Below are positions 44,277-57,040 of a stretch of DNA of 64,000 nucleotides, piece after piece; the stretch's first letter is position 1; each line of letters opens with the position of its first letter. The position numbers and the translations under genes were made by a program. The notes under the pieces are model-generated. The model was not told the origin of the DNA. It worked only from the letters and a program-made list of their open reading frames with translations, and made no database searches. The DNA comes from Chlamydomonas reinhardtii (Eukaryota; Chlorophyta; Chlorophyceae; Chlamydomonadales; Chlamydomonadaceae): assembly GCF_000002595.2 (NCBI RefSeq), contig NC_057009.1:6403555-6467554 (forward strand), in the 5' to 3' direction.

Positions 44277-47200
44277 ATGAACGCAGCAGCTCCGGACCCC
44301 TTGAAAGGCCACGGCCGATACGCAAAGGTCCAGCCTCTTAGCTCGGGCTCCTTTGGCTTCGTGCACCTCTGCAAGAACCTACAAACTGGCGAGCTAGTGG
44401 TGAGGCGCACAGCATGATGCCGAGCGACGTCGACGGGTTTGGTCGGACTCGTGCGCAAGATTCCGCAGCCGCAGAACGCGGGGCGCTAAGGCCTCCGCTC
44501 TTTGCATGTGCACAGGCTATCAAATTCTTGGAACGCGGGGAGCGGGTAAACAAATATGTGGAGACGGAGGTCCTGAACCACCGCATGCTGCGGCACCCGC
44601 ACGTCATCGAGGTGCGTTAGGGGCATTGCTGCTTTCTGGGCAAGAGCCTTGCTGGGGCACGGCATTGCAGCAGTAGTCGGTGAAGGGCTAGAATGCGGCC
44701 GCGCAGGGACGGCAGGCCGCCATGCACGGCCAGGGGTTGCTGCCGCGTAGCCCCAAACCCACGCGCAGTTGGCCCCTCCACAACCAGAAGACCGTCCTAC
44801 TCAACATTTCCTTTTGCCTTCCCCCATTTGTCTGCCTCCATTATTCTCTATACGACCTGATACGTATGTTGGCTCTCTTCAGTTCAAGGAGGTGTTCCTG
44901 GTGAGACCGCTCCGCTGGCGGCAGGGCTTGGGGCTGTCGGGCCGGGGCTTGAGACCGGTGCCGCTTGCATGCTGGCCTTGCCTGATGCGCCCTCGTAGAA
45001 GTTGTGATGAGACCCTACCATGCCACTGAAACCATGTGCGTGTTACTGTCTTCAATGCTGCAGACGCCAGAATACATCTGCATCTGCATGGAGTACGCGT
45101 CGGGCGGCAACCTGTTTGGCTACGTGCAGCGCGCGGTGCGGCTCAAGGAGCCCGCGGCACGCTGGTTCTTCCAGCAGGTATGTTCGCCAGAGAGCAGGAG
45201 GGAAGGGACGAGAAGAAGTAAGCAGGAGCGTGTTTGCGTGCGCGTGTGCTGTGTGGGGTGCACAGTTGGACGTACGGTCGCAATGTGGCCGGCCGTTGGA
45301 ACCGTTGCGGGTGTAGCAGGTCTGCATGGCGCGGCCACCAGGTATGCACACGTCTGTCAAACACATCCGCGCCGGACTGCCGCGCCACTCGCACCAACCC
45401 CACATGCGTACGTCCGCGCGCACACAGCCCCAGCCCCAGCTGTCCCCCCAACTCATCCCACCCCCGCACGCCCTGCCTACCTGCTTACCCCCGCACCCTC
45501 TCCTCCCTTCCCGCCATCCCATGCCGCCGCGCCGCCTCTCAGCTCTGCATCGGTCTGGACTACTGCCACCGGCGCGGCGTGGTGAACCGCGACATCAAAC
45601 TGGAGAACACTCTCCTGACCATGGTGCCGGGCCTGCCGCTGCCGCTGCTCAAAATCTGCGACTTCGGGTACAGCAAGGCGCACTTCATGTCCGCGCCCAA
45701 GAGCAAAGTCGGGACGGTGCGTGCGCAGGCGCGGACTGGGGCTGGGGCTGGGGCACGGCGTGTCGCTGGGGTGGGAGGCGGCGGTCGATAACTGCTGCGT
45801 GGGTTGCGCCAGCCCAACGCCTTTACCGTTTGCGCACGGAGGCTCTTGCATAGCCGGCGTCACCGGGGCCAGCCCGGGCCTGAAGTCACCGACAAATTAG
45901 GCTACATGCCTACGCTATGCACTGCGCGATGCACTGCGTTACCGTACCTGTCTGCCTGTGTTGCGGCTGTGGCCGTGCCTGTTGCGTTTGCCGTTGCAGT
46001 TGGCTTACATGGCTCCGGAGGTGATTCGCGCCACGGACCAGTACGCGGGCCAGGCGGCGGACATCTGGTCCTGCGGCGTGATGCTGTACGTGATGCTGTT
46101 TGGAGCCTACCCCTTCGAGAGCCCGCAGAGCAGGCACCAGCAGGTGGGGGCGTGTGGGTGCTGCGGCAGGGGTCAGGGGGCTTAGCCGTGAGCCGTCCAG
46201 GAGAGACGGACTGAATACATCGGTCGCAGAGGGGGGAGGGGAGATGGCAAGGGTGCTGGGCGGTGGGCACCAGGGGGCGCTGTGCCAGCGCCGACTCAAA
46301 GGCGCAGGGGACGGGGCGCGGGAGGTTCGGCGCCGAGGCGCGGATAGCAGGTGACGCGCAGGGCAGCGTTGCCGGTTGCCGGTTGCCGGTTGACGCTGCT
46401 CCGGGCGCAGGCGACGCATACGCACCCGCGCGACACCAACCCACCACACCCACCACACCACACCTCACCCAACCTCTGCGACGCGCCTGTCGCTCCGGGT
46501 GCTGCAGGGCAAGGCGCGCATGGACAGCATGATGCAGCGCATCCTGCGCATGGAGTGGAGCATCCCCGCTGACGTGGAGGTGTCGCCCGAGTGCCGCGAC
46601 CTGCTGTGCAAGCTGCTGGTGGGAGACCCGCGACACCGCCTCACCATGGCGCAGATCCAGGTGGGTGGATGGGCGTGTGTAGGGGGTGGATGGATGGCGG
46701 CCTGGCATGGCATGGCGGCGGCGGCGGTTTTCAGGGCCGGCGACGCAGGCGCTGGGTCGAAGGGTAAAGGGTTGGGTGCGTGCATGGGGGCTGGAAGGTA
46801 GACGGGGCGAACAACGGCATGGGTTGGCGGGACGCGCCCGCGAGGGCGAGCGGCGGCGCAGGGGATAACAGGCACCGCGATGGCGTCAGACGCAGTGGAG
46901 CAGGGACTACGGGGCGCGGGGGATGCCGGTCCGTGCCACCTCCCCGGCCGCAACCTGTCGGATGTCACGTGCTGCCGCTGAATAATCCCTGTGCCCGCCT
47001 TCTTCCTGCCGTGCAGCAACACCCCTGGTTCCTGACCAACCTGCCGCCGGACGCACTCGCCATGAACGACAACTTCCTGGCGCACACGGACTACACAGGC
47101 GTGCAGGTGCGGAGGGCGGCACGGGGGTGGCAGCGGCACCAAGCGGCACTCGCCTGTATTGGCCGCACTGTGCCTTCCTGACTGGTGGCTGCAAGACAAG

Positions 47201-47690
47201 GGAAGGAGGAAGCAGAGTCCTTGCATGTGATATCAGTGCAGCCCTCTCTGACTCACGCGTCTGTCCGTCTGTCTGTCTGTCTGTCCACCCGTGCTGCTCG
47301 TCACAGAGTGAGGAGGACATCAAGAAGGTGCTGGCGTCCGCCGCCATCCCCGCACCAATGTCAAAGTGAGATTGCGGTCGTCCGGTCCTCACGTGTCTTG
47401 CTTGGGTCCCGCGTTGCGGCTGGACAGTGACAGTGCCGCGTGCACGCTGCCACGCCGCGCGCACGTCCCTCCTCCGCCCTCTCCTCTCGCAACCCAACCT
47501 TACTCCACAGCATCACCGCCATCGCCACCACTACTCTCACAGGTACGCGTTCGCCACGGGCGGCGACGACGAGAACTATGAGGACCTGGATGCGGCCATC
47601 GACGACGAGATGGGGCATGCGGGAGCGGGGTGCAAGCCGGCGGCGGCGGGGCGGCCAGCGGGCAACGGCGGCGCTGCGCCGGGCCGGTAA
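44277..47690 (+). CDS. SnRK2-family serine/threonine kinase with NRD in place of HRD
   Basis: Exons: 44277-44399, 44516-44611, 44883-44900, 45064-45177, 45543-45716, 46000-46143, 46508-46660, 47017-47106, 47307-47365, 47543-47690; all in phase, about 372 aa. SnRK2 hallmarks: [19 protein letters not shown] (Lys44), [29 protein letters not shown] (Asp157), PKSKVGT (activation loop, with the Ser equivalent to the OST1 phosphosite), [17 protein letters not shown] and an acidic C-terminus ([16 protein letters not shown]). In plants SnRK2s act in osmotic/ABA signalling; in Chlamydomonas a SnRK2 acts in sulfur-starvation control. Oddities: the catalytic loop reads NRD (Asn132) instead of HRD, the first Gly of the P-loop is Ser (SSGSFG), and VGTP is VGTL. 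Catalytic Lys and both Asp remain, so activity is plausible. Exon 3 is only 18 nt. Confidence 0.93.
46369..46393. repeat. 7-bp tandem repeat in SnRK2 intron
   Basis: GTTGCCG repeated about three and a half times. Confidence 0.8.
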
Positions 47691-49240
47691 TGGGGCTGCC
47701 AGTGGAGCTCTGCGGCGGCCGCGGTCCGGGCGAAGGTGGAGGAGCGTGGAGGAGTTGGGGACGAGCTGCGAGGGAGATGCGGATGTGGGGGTGCGGCTTA
47801 CCGACTTGCCCTCTTGAGGCGGGATCGGGATGCATGTGTTGCATGCGCGCGGCTGCCTTGGTACGTACCGTAATGTGGTGCGGTGTGCTGGCTGGGTTGC
47901 CCAGGCCAGGGTTACCGTACGTGGTTGGTTGATGGGGGTTTCGGAGGCACGCGGCTCGTGTGGCCGGGTAGATAGACGAGGCGGGCGGGGAGCTGAGGAC
48001 CTGAACATCAGGTAGGAGGGGAGGCGGCGCCTGGGCTTGCATCAGGTGTCATTACTGCTGTGGGTTGGGGTCAACAGGGCCGGCATTAGGGCATTGATTG
48101 AAAGTGTCATGCGTCCGGCGAATTTCCGCCGCTTTTTGCACTGTGCAAGGCACACGAAGCTGGGATTGGGTGCCGGAGTGTCCCCATGTTTGTCCTTTAT
48201 TGCCGCCCGCCGTTGCAACTCGGTTCATTGGGAGCTTGACGCAATAGTGGACCATTCAATCTTGCCGATAATCAACACCACTATCGCAGCGGTTCAGCCC
48301 GTCAGTCATGCCCCGCCCCACGAACAAGACATCCATCTCTCCGCCACGATAGCAATAGGGCGAATGTTTTACAAAGGATGAGCTTGATGTGAGGATTTCA
48401 ACTTCAAGCGCATGCCCCGGTAATCCGACAGAAGGGTCGGTGGTTGGCCATGGGCACATGGACGTGTGTGGCATGGCCGCCAGTCAAGATGTGCCTCCAG
48501 CTGGATTGGGGGTATGCATTTGTAGAGCTCGCCGAGAGCAGTCGATTGACACCGACCTGGCTAAGAACTAAGGGGTATTGAGGGTAGTTTTAGGGGGGTA
48601 AACGGTGGTGTGTGTGTGTGTGTGGGGGGGGGGGGGCGGCCGTCGGTCCGGGGGGGTCGGGAGGTTTTGGTCTGGAGGTTTAGTTCGTCCCCCCCCCGGA
48701 GCGAAAACACCGTGCCGAAACAGTTAACGTGCTTACGTGCACACTTGTAGAATTTTGCTTGTACGTATCGGAGAAGCGCCGGAAGCACAGTTCCTGCCCG
48801 AAAACTGCTCGGCCAGCAGAAGCCTCAATCGATCGGCAAAACAATGCATTTCCCGGTCGCCCGAGGTCTCCACGGCAGTAGACATGCAGGAAAGATGCAT
48901 ATTGTGCCTGTGTCGTAGCGGGAACATGGCACGGTGGCGCCCGGCGGCGGTTGAGCGGCACGGCGGTTGGGCGGCAGATGCGATTTCAGACGACCTACGA
49001 ACCGGACGGTTGGTCCCTGCTGCAGAGCTGGTGCCCATGCACCAAGGTATAAAGTGCAAGCCTGGAACCCATCACGCCATAGCAATACTGTCGCGTGACA
49101 GACACCGCTATCGCCTACCTGCTTGCCTTCGGAAGTAAGCCGCCGGGCATCGCTGGAACACGCTCAGGTGGGTTCAAAAGCTCAGTTGCTCTCTAGGCTA
49201 GGAGCATAAATAGGAGCTGTACATGTCTATATTTCCTTCA
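47691..49240. other. Intergenic region between SnRK2 and the SBP-like gene
   Basis: 1.55 kb without a recognisable gene. It contains a (GT)n/poly-G tract (about 48606-48640) and TATA-like CATAAATA at about 49205-49212, close to the proposed SBP start. Confidence 0.45.
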
Positions 49241-52200
49241 ATGGGCTGCTGTCGCGTGCTGCTGCTGCTTGCTGGCTCAATACGGTATCCGGCTCAATTC
49301 AATGTTGACATTCGAACAGCTCTCAAAAGGAGCCAAACACGACGCACCCCGATCGACGCTTACCTCCAACAGGAGAACAGCCTGCATTTTGCGTAAGGGA
49401 GCCGTCAAGCTCACCCGACGTAGTGCAACATGAAGGGGATTCACACCCACGTCGCCTTGCTCATCGGCGCTGTATGGTGAGCTGTAAGGCGTATAGATCA
49501 CTTTGTTATTTGGGTTGCCCCAAATGGGGCTGCTGCGGCACGATGTTGCGGGGAGACCGCGCCGCGCCGTCGGCATACATGGACCTCAACCACAACGCAA
49601 TGCAACATGATAATAGGCGAGGCGATTGTCATCATTGCTCAAAGGCGCCAGCGACATGACCCATATGGTATTGACGAGGTTGCCCTTCCCCTGTCCTTCC
49701 TGCTCGTCCCCGCAGCTGCGCCCTCGTAGCGCACCCGGCCCTGGCCCGGCGCTCGCTCCTTGACAACCTGTCCACGAACGCACAGTACCTGTACGTTTGG
49801 GCGGGCCCCCAAGACAAATCCCTGGGCGGCAAGGACAGCTTGTTCGTCATCTCCCTGGCCGGCACCGAGTATGGGCAGGTCGTGAACATCGTTGCCACAC
49901 CGTACGCCGGCATCGAGCCCCACCATTGCCGCGTCTCTCTGGACAAGAAGGTCCTGGGCTGCGGCGGCCTCCTCTCCCCCCTCGTCTCCGGCCCCAGTGT
50001 CGTATTCTTTGACATCAGCAACCCTCGCGTCCCCAAGATGGTTGACGCGGCCAAGGTGCAACAGCCCCAGTACAGCGCCTTCGCTGACGAGTTCATCACT
50101 ACCCCTGATGGTGAGTGCCTAGTTTAGTCAGCCCACGCCCCAGCGCTGCATGAGTGCGCAACTAAGTTGCAGACTTCCAGCGTGTCGTGTCAGGATGCAT
50201 GGATATTACGGGGCTGCCCAATCTGCAAGTCAGACTTCCCGCTGACCCTTTCTATCTGCCACACCAGGCCACTACCAGCACAACCAGCTTTGTTTGACTC
50301 GAATTCATTTTGCGCTACTGAAGGGTTCCCTCCTGTGCCGCCTGCTGGCTCTGACAGCCTTGTCTGGCATTGTGCGCACACGCTTCCTTAGTCAAGGATC
50401 GTCAGTAAAGGCCTCACGTACAGACGCGGCCTGCTGGCGCCCCCCCTGCATGCCTCATGCCCTCGCTCATCCCCCCCCCCGCCCCAAAACACATAGGCGG
50501 CTTCCTGGCGACCATGATGGGCTCCTCCACCGGTGGCTCGCCGGGCCGTGTGGTCAAGTACGACAAGAACTTCAACCTGTTGGGCGAGTACCCGACCAAC
50601 GTGGATGGCCTGACTGGCTTCAACCCGCACGGTATGCACTCTTGTGTCTTTGTTGCGTGCTTGCGTGCTTGCGGCTTGTTGCAGCAGCAGTAGATGGCAA
50701 CAGCAGCAGCAGCGGACGGCTGAGAGCGTGCATTCTTCGTATGTGCGGTGGTTATTGTGGTGGCGGCGGGACGCGTGAGCGCGTGTGGCTGCTGGCTGGC
50801 TGGCTCCACCACATACGTGCCAAGCGTGCCGTTGCGCCACGACTCGCCTACCACCGGCGGCATAGCGCTAGGCAGTACCGCAGTAGTGCCATAAATCTAT
50901 GGCTGTGTGCACATTATTTGACATGGTCAGGTTGCGACATGTCGACATGTGAAATGCGACATACAACATTGCGACATACCAAGACTCGCCCACATTTGCA
51001 TAGCTACGCGTCCTGGAGCTCATTTAAGTAACATCTCCCAGCTTTGCGGCGGTGTATTGCGCTAGCGTAGCCACAAGCTCCTCCCACTGGCCGCACCCTC
51101 CACCACCACCGTGGCAACCGAGACACGTTTTGTTGTGTGCCACGGCGTTCCACGCTTACCAGAGGCATATTGAATGCATGCACAATATGTTTGGCGGGTT
51201 TGGATGCGTTTGGGCGGTATGTGCATTATGTCGCAATGTCGTATGTCGCAATTTACATATCCACATGTCGCATCCTGACCATGTCAAATAACTTGCAAGC
51301 TGCTATAGCTGTGTACACTTGCAATGTGTTGTGCCTGTTCTCCGGTATTCCTATGTGACTTGGGTATCGGAGCAGCGCTGTGAGCTGCCGTGCCGGCCGT
51401 CACACGCACAAACGCCTGCCTACCAATAACAACTCAACCACCACAGAAACGAACCCGCCCCCTGCCCCGTCCCCTGCTGTCCACTGCAGCATGCCCGCGT
51501 GTGTGTTGATAAAAGAACAAAGCCGGCATACCCAAACACCGGAATCACTTACAGTGTGTGTGCTGTATGTATGTGTGTGTGTGTGTGTGCGCGCGTGCAT
51601 GCAGGCATTGCCGTGAGCTGGACCAAGAAGGCCATGCTGACAGTGGATTTCATCGAGCCTGCGTCCACGCTCTCGTCATCAGCGGTCACACGGACAACCG
51701 TGCGCCTGTGGGACATGAGCGATATGAGCATCAGCGAGACCATCGATGCCTCGGCGCTGGGCGTGAACGGGCCCATGGACGCCGTCCCCATCGCCGAGAC
51801 CGGTGAGCGAGCGAGTGCTGCGCGTGGTACCGCACTCGCTCCACGCGTGCAGGCATGTGTGCGCGCGCAACATGGCTGGAAGGGTGCATGCATCTGGTCA
51901 ACAGTGTAGGAGTCATCGGCAGAGAAGATCTAGAAGATCAGCGGTCCTCCCTACCTGTCAACATATTATCACAGCTGTGGGTAGGCCTTTCCTGACCCGG
52001 AGCCCGCGGTGTCTGCCTGTCTCGTACGTCTCGCGCAGGTGCGTTCTACTTCGGTGGCGGCAACGGTAACGTCTACTACCTCGACAGCGCGGGCTCGGCG
52101 CCGCACACGCCGGTGGTGGCTTGGGATTCGCTGTTTGGCAGCACCGACCGCAGCAGCGCCGGCTGCATTATCTACTCCTTCCGGTCGGGCACCCGCCTGC

Positions 52201-52484
52201 TGGTGTCGTCCTACGTCCGCAACCAGGTGCGACTGGTGCTGGTGCGCATGTGCGTGTGGGTATGGGTGTGAGTGGCTGTCCAATGGTGCGCGCTACCCGG
52301 ATTACATTGCATTGCGGCGCTGTCATCACATGTGCGCGCGCACTGCACATTGCCGTTTCTATGCCGCCCATGAATCTAGCACCTCGCACACACACCGACT
52401 GAACTTGCGATCTCTTGACTGATGTGCTTGAGCCCCTGGTTGCTTGCTGTGCGGGACACTCGCTCGCAACTGGAAACCGTGGTG

Positions 52485-52549
<65 letters not shown>

Positions 52550-53093
52550 CACGTGTACACACAGGTCCAGCTGCTGGACACCACCAACCCCAAGCAGCCC
52601 AAGCTGCTGGACATCCTGCAGTTCCCCACCGGCGCCGGCGCCCACGTGGTCCGCCTGAGCGAGGATGAGTCCTTCGGCGCCGTCGCCACCTACTTCCTGG
52701 ATGAGACCTTGCTGAACGGCCTGGTGCGTGGCGTGTGTGTTTAGGAACGTTGTCTACTGTGCTGTTGTATAGTGCTTCAGCGGCAGACGGAGGACGTATT
52801 ACCGTGATGGCAAGGCACACCAGTGTGTGCGGGGCTACGTCGGAAGCAGTTGTCCATAACCTCTTGTCCCAACACCTGCTGCCTCAACCCCCCGTGCTCA
52901 TCCCCCTTCTCCTGCTGCATTCCCAACCACAAAACAGGTTCGCCTGCCAGGTGACAGGACGGTGCGCATGTTCTTCCTGAACGACAAGGCCTCCAAGTTT
53001 GTGGTCCCGAACCCGGGCAAGTCCGTGATCGACTTCAAGACTTTGATGGGAGCCCAGGGCAAGTTCCAACCTCACGGCGTCGCCATTCTCTAA
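49241..53093 (+). CDS. Selenium-binding-protein-like (SBP56/methanethiol oxidase fold) protein, diverged
   Basis: Exons: 49241-49392, 49716-50110, 50497-50631, 51605-51802, 52039-52226, 52565-52723, 52938-53093; in phase, about 460 aa. Family features in order: AQYLYVWAGPQDKS, EPHHCRVSLDKKVLGCGG (the conserved His pair), GPSVVFFDISNP, GGFLATMMGSSTGGSPGRVV, FNPHGIAVSW, FYFGGGNGNVYYLD, LLDTTNPKQPKLLDI and GAHVVRLSEDES. This is the order of the SBP56 beta-propeller family, which in well-studied members oxidises methanethiol. The CSSC block after the His pair and the usual C-terminal CTSDIW-type end are missing, so the chemistry may differ. The 5' end is uncertain: the ATG at 49241 opens a hydrophobic stretch (MGCCRVLLLLAGS) but lies only about 30 bp after a TATA-like run, and an alternative donor within that exon also keeps phase. 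Confidence 0.75.
50897..51318. mobile_element. MITE-like inverted-repeat element in SBP-like intron 3
   Basis: Left arm 50914-50980 and right arm 51228-51292 are imperfect inverted repeats of about 65 bp. Both run outward to TTATTTGACATGGTCAGG and contain repeated GCGACATAC words. TGCA sits just outside on both sides, and a longer near-repeat CTAT.GCTGTGT.CAC (50897-50912 and 51303-51318) also flanks it. No coding capacity. It lies wholly within the 973-bp intron. Confidence 0.7.
52486..52563. repeat. (CA)n microsatellite at SBP-like intron 5 acceptor
   Basis: A nearly pure CA run of about 70 bp leads directly into the acceptor ACAG of exon 6, replacing a usual pyrimidine tract. Confidence 0.95.
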
Positions 53094-53357
53094 GCGAAGA
53101 ATCAGGCTTGCTGTGGAAGCAATTCCCATAGCTACTGCCAACTCGTTTATGAATCGGTCGTAAGTATAATAACGTAACGCTTTCGGATGTGCGCGTGGGA
53201 GTGTGTCACGGTAGCCGTGACCTCGCACGAAGCAGGATAACGGGACTGATGTATGGATGATGTATGGCGTTCTCGGCATACTGGTTATAGCACACACGCC
53301 CATTTACTGCTAGGTATTAGTGAGGGCGACCATGGAGCTCCGGCCAGTGTCCTTCGA

Positions 53358-53622
53358 CATCCTTTCAGTGCTCGTATCTTGTAGATGCCCTCAGGCACCC
53401 GGCATCTACACATGCGTAGATGACCCTGACCGCGGCATCTACACTTAAGCCCCCAAGCCCCCCAAAACGTCTACGCTTCCCCCATTTTTGCGCCAAAACC
53501 GGCCAAAACCGTCTAGGCTGCGTAGATGCGTGGCACCCAAACCCAAATTTTTTTCTCCGCCTTCGGCGGATTTGGGGCAGATTTCTACAGTGTAGATGGA
53601 AGATGCGAGCACTGCATCCTTT
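53358..53622. mobile_element. Non-autonomous hAT-like DNA element (MITE) with 8-bp target duplication
   Basis: Element 53366-53614 (249 bp). Its ends are inverted repeats: CAGTGCTCGTATCTT on the left and, reverse-complemented, CAGTGCTCGCATCTT on the right (14 of 15). It is flanked by identical CATCCTTT at 53358-53365 and 53615-53622. An 8-bp duplication and CAG-starting ends are hAT features. GTAGATGC/GCATCTAC words recur in both orientations just inside the ends, like hAT subterminal transposase-binding repeats. No transposase. The exact target duplication suggests a fairly recent insertion. Confidence 0.85.
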
Positions 53623-54708
53623 TGCCTTGGTACCAGGATGGCGTGCCAGGATGGCATGTGAAAGTGTTACGTCCCCTGAAGACAAGTCCGCAAATTTGGG
53701 TGGCGTCACTTTTGGTGGGGATTTGCGGACTTGTGCACACAACGGCGACGTGCGCAGCGGAGGTGCTCAGCCATGTCTAATCCCATGGAACCGGTGCCAG
53801 GGTAAGGCACCAGTGATGGAAGGGTGCTGCCGTGCCTCGTGCCCATGTCGTGACTACAGCTTCATTGTGCCTTGGACACGAAGGGCAGGGGCGCAAGGCC
53901 ATGCCCAGGGGCCAGGGCGAGAGCACGAGCTATGCAGCACAGTGAAGCCCACCACTGACAGCAGCAGGCAGGGAGGGGTGGGGTTTGAGCTGGAGCCTTG
54001 GAGGTTCAGGCCTTCAGGGGTAGATGCGGCCTCACTGCGCCTTGGGTCCCATGGCCCTAAGCTGCGTCCTCATGCCCATCATGGTTCCACGGACTGGGAA
54101 ACTTGACAAGCCAGGACAAGCAACACCCCAACCCGCCCGGCGCCCGCCCCTCGCTGATGCGACGCGTTGCATTGCTCAAACCCGTGTTACCCATCAACAG
54201 GCACACCCTTGTCCGCTCCCTCCGCCGCCAATGCACCTGACCGCATCACTGCATCCATCCGCTGATTGCGTTCACTGCATGCTTACGGGCGCTGGGCACT
54301 CCTGTGCAAGACCCGGTCATGCTGCTGGTCCTGTGGGACCGCCCCACGCACGATACCCTCTGCAACGGGGTCTCGAGGGGTCACCCTGTTCTTCGTGGTT
54401 GTACGGCGCGGTGTGTTGTGCATCCCTTGTGTATTAAATTATACGCGTTTCATCTCTGGGTGAGCATGGGGTGACTGTTGCTGCCTGCAATGCCTAGCAA
54501 ACATACAACTCATCACCCACAATCAACAGAGGCGGCCAGCTAACAACAGTATAGGCGTCCCTTGAAGGGCTGAATGCCAGATAGACCTGACCTAGACCTG
54601 CCACGCCTAGCACCAGCTCACGTACACGGTGGTGCCGACGACCGCTCTCAGCCGTCAAATAAGGGTGTGGGCTGACTCGCTCTGCCGCATGTGAAGCGAT
54701 ATGCTCAC

Positions 54709-54856
54709 CACCATGCCAACGCGGCCAGCCATGCACTTCTGCTCTGCCGCTGCAACTGGCTTGCCGTCTGCTTGGGGTATGGGCGTCAGCTGCACCCTAC
54801 GGGACCTCGCCAACCTGCCTAAACCCTGTCCCATCACACACCATGCCAACGCGGCC
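54709..54856. repeat. Dispersed repeat, copy 2, between 18-bp direct repeats
   Basis: CACCATGCCAACGCGGCC occurs at about 54709-54726 and again at about 54839-54856 (130 bp apart). The segment between contains the dispersed repeat shared with 7762-7840, and the similarity ends where the right direct repeat begins. This looks like a short retroposed unit with its target duplication, or a small tandem duplication. Confidence 0.55.
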
Positions 54857-55340
54857 TGCTGGCCAATGCCATGGCACTCCGCATCGACCGTCCGCATTGA
54901 CCTAACTACATGTACTCCTGCAAGGATTCACGCACCGCAATCCTAATAGTACAACACGCGAAACGGTTGGGACGCTGCACAGCGGAAAACTGCAACGTGC
55001 ACGCCATCTCCCAGTTGCCGCGTGAAAGCCCCTGCTGCCATCGCGCGACCAACTCCTGCTGCAGTCAGACGTGACTCCTAAGCATAAATGCTGGTGTGCA
55101 TACAAGCGTGGCGCGCATGGGCCAGCGCCAAATCTCCCATTGCGAACTATCCCTGCCGCCATACCCTACTCAGCCCAGCCCTCCACCCCCGTGTGCGGGT
55201 GGGAAGCGCGATGGCAGCTTTCGCACGAGACCGGGCGCGCCGAGCTGCGCGCCCGCATGGCCTCTACGCTGCACCACAGCTGCTACAGCTCCTTTGGCTG
55301 CTACAGCTCCGCAGCCATTGCTGCTGTTGCGGTCGGGCCT

Positions 55341-56470
<1,130 letters not shown>

Positions 56471-57040
56471 CCTCTACTTCCTCGCCAAATGCAGCGCCAA
56501 GGATGGTTTGAATACTATCACAGTGGCTCACAGTGCTTCTCACGTCTTGAAATTGGAGTTCTGAGGCTCGCTCTTCTGCCCTAGAAGTGTCCAGCTTGTA
56601 AGTTATATAATTGGTGGCACAGCTTATGTGGAAGCTGGTGGAATGACCTGATGGCCATGATTTGGGGCGCATCCGCGCATGAGCCCGGGAACTCGAAATC
56701 CAGCGAAAATGGACAGCGGGCCTGTAGGCAGCGTTGCAGACCTTGAATGCCATTTACCTTTGTATACCTCACCATATACATTCATCCCCTGACAGACTGT
56801 CCCCACGTAGCAGACCGGGCAGCGGTAGCCGAGTGCCATTTTCAGTTTTCAAAGCAAGCGCGCAGAGCCAACACCAGTGACACACGCCGGGGACAACGTC
56901 TGAGACCTTGACATCTTCAGATAAACACAAGCACTCAGGTGCAAGGCACGTAGGGCAGACGTAGGGCAGCATTTACGTGAACCGTCGCAGCCCTTTCTTC
57001 TAACAAGCGCCTCGCGCGAGTCTTGGCAGCGTCAGTACTG
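56471..57040. promoter_or_regulatory. Divergent promoter region, E2 enzyme and CDC6
   Basis: 570 bp between the two start codons. A minus-strand ORF from ATG 56839 begins MALGYRCPVCYVGTVCQGMN and then meets a good donor (G|GTGAGG). I could not join it in phase to the E2 gene, so it is left as a possible upstream ORF. Confidence 0.4.

Larger units (their letters stand above)
53094..55340. other. Convergent intergenic region with two small inserted elements
   Basis: Between the ends of the SBP-like and E2 genes. It holds the hAT-like element (53358-53622) and a repeat unit between direct repeats (54709-54856). A 228-codon plus-strand frame (53420-54106) overlaps the hAT-like element and has no recognisable content. 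I see no gene. Confidence 0.5.

Noticed and set aside
53420-54106. A 228-codon plus-strand frame after the SBP-like gene
   Set aside because: It begins inside the hAT-like element and has no protein family features or splice partners.
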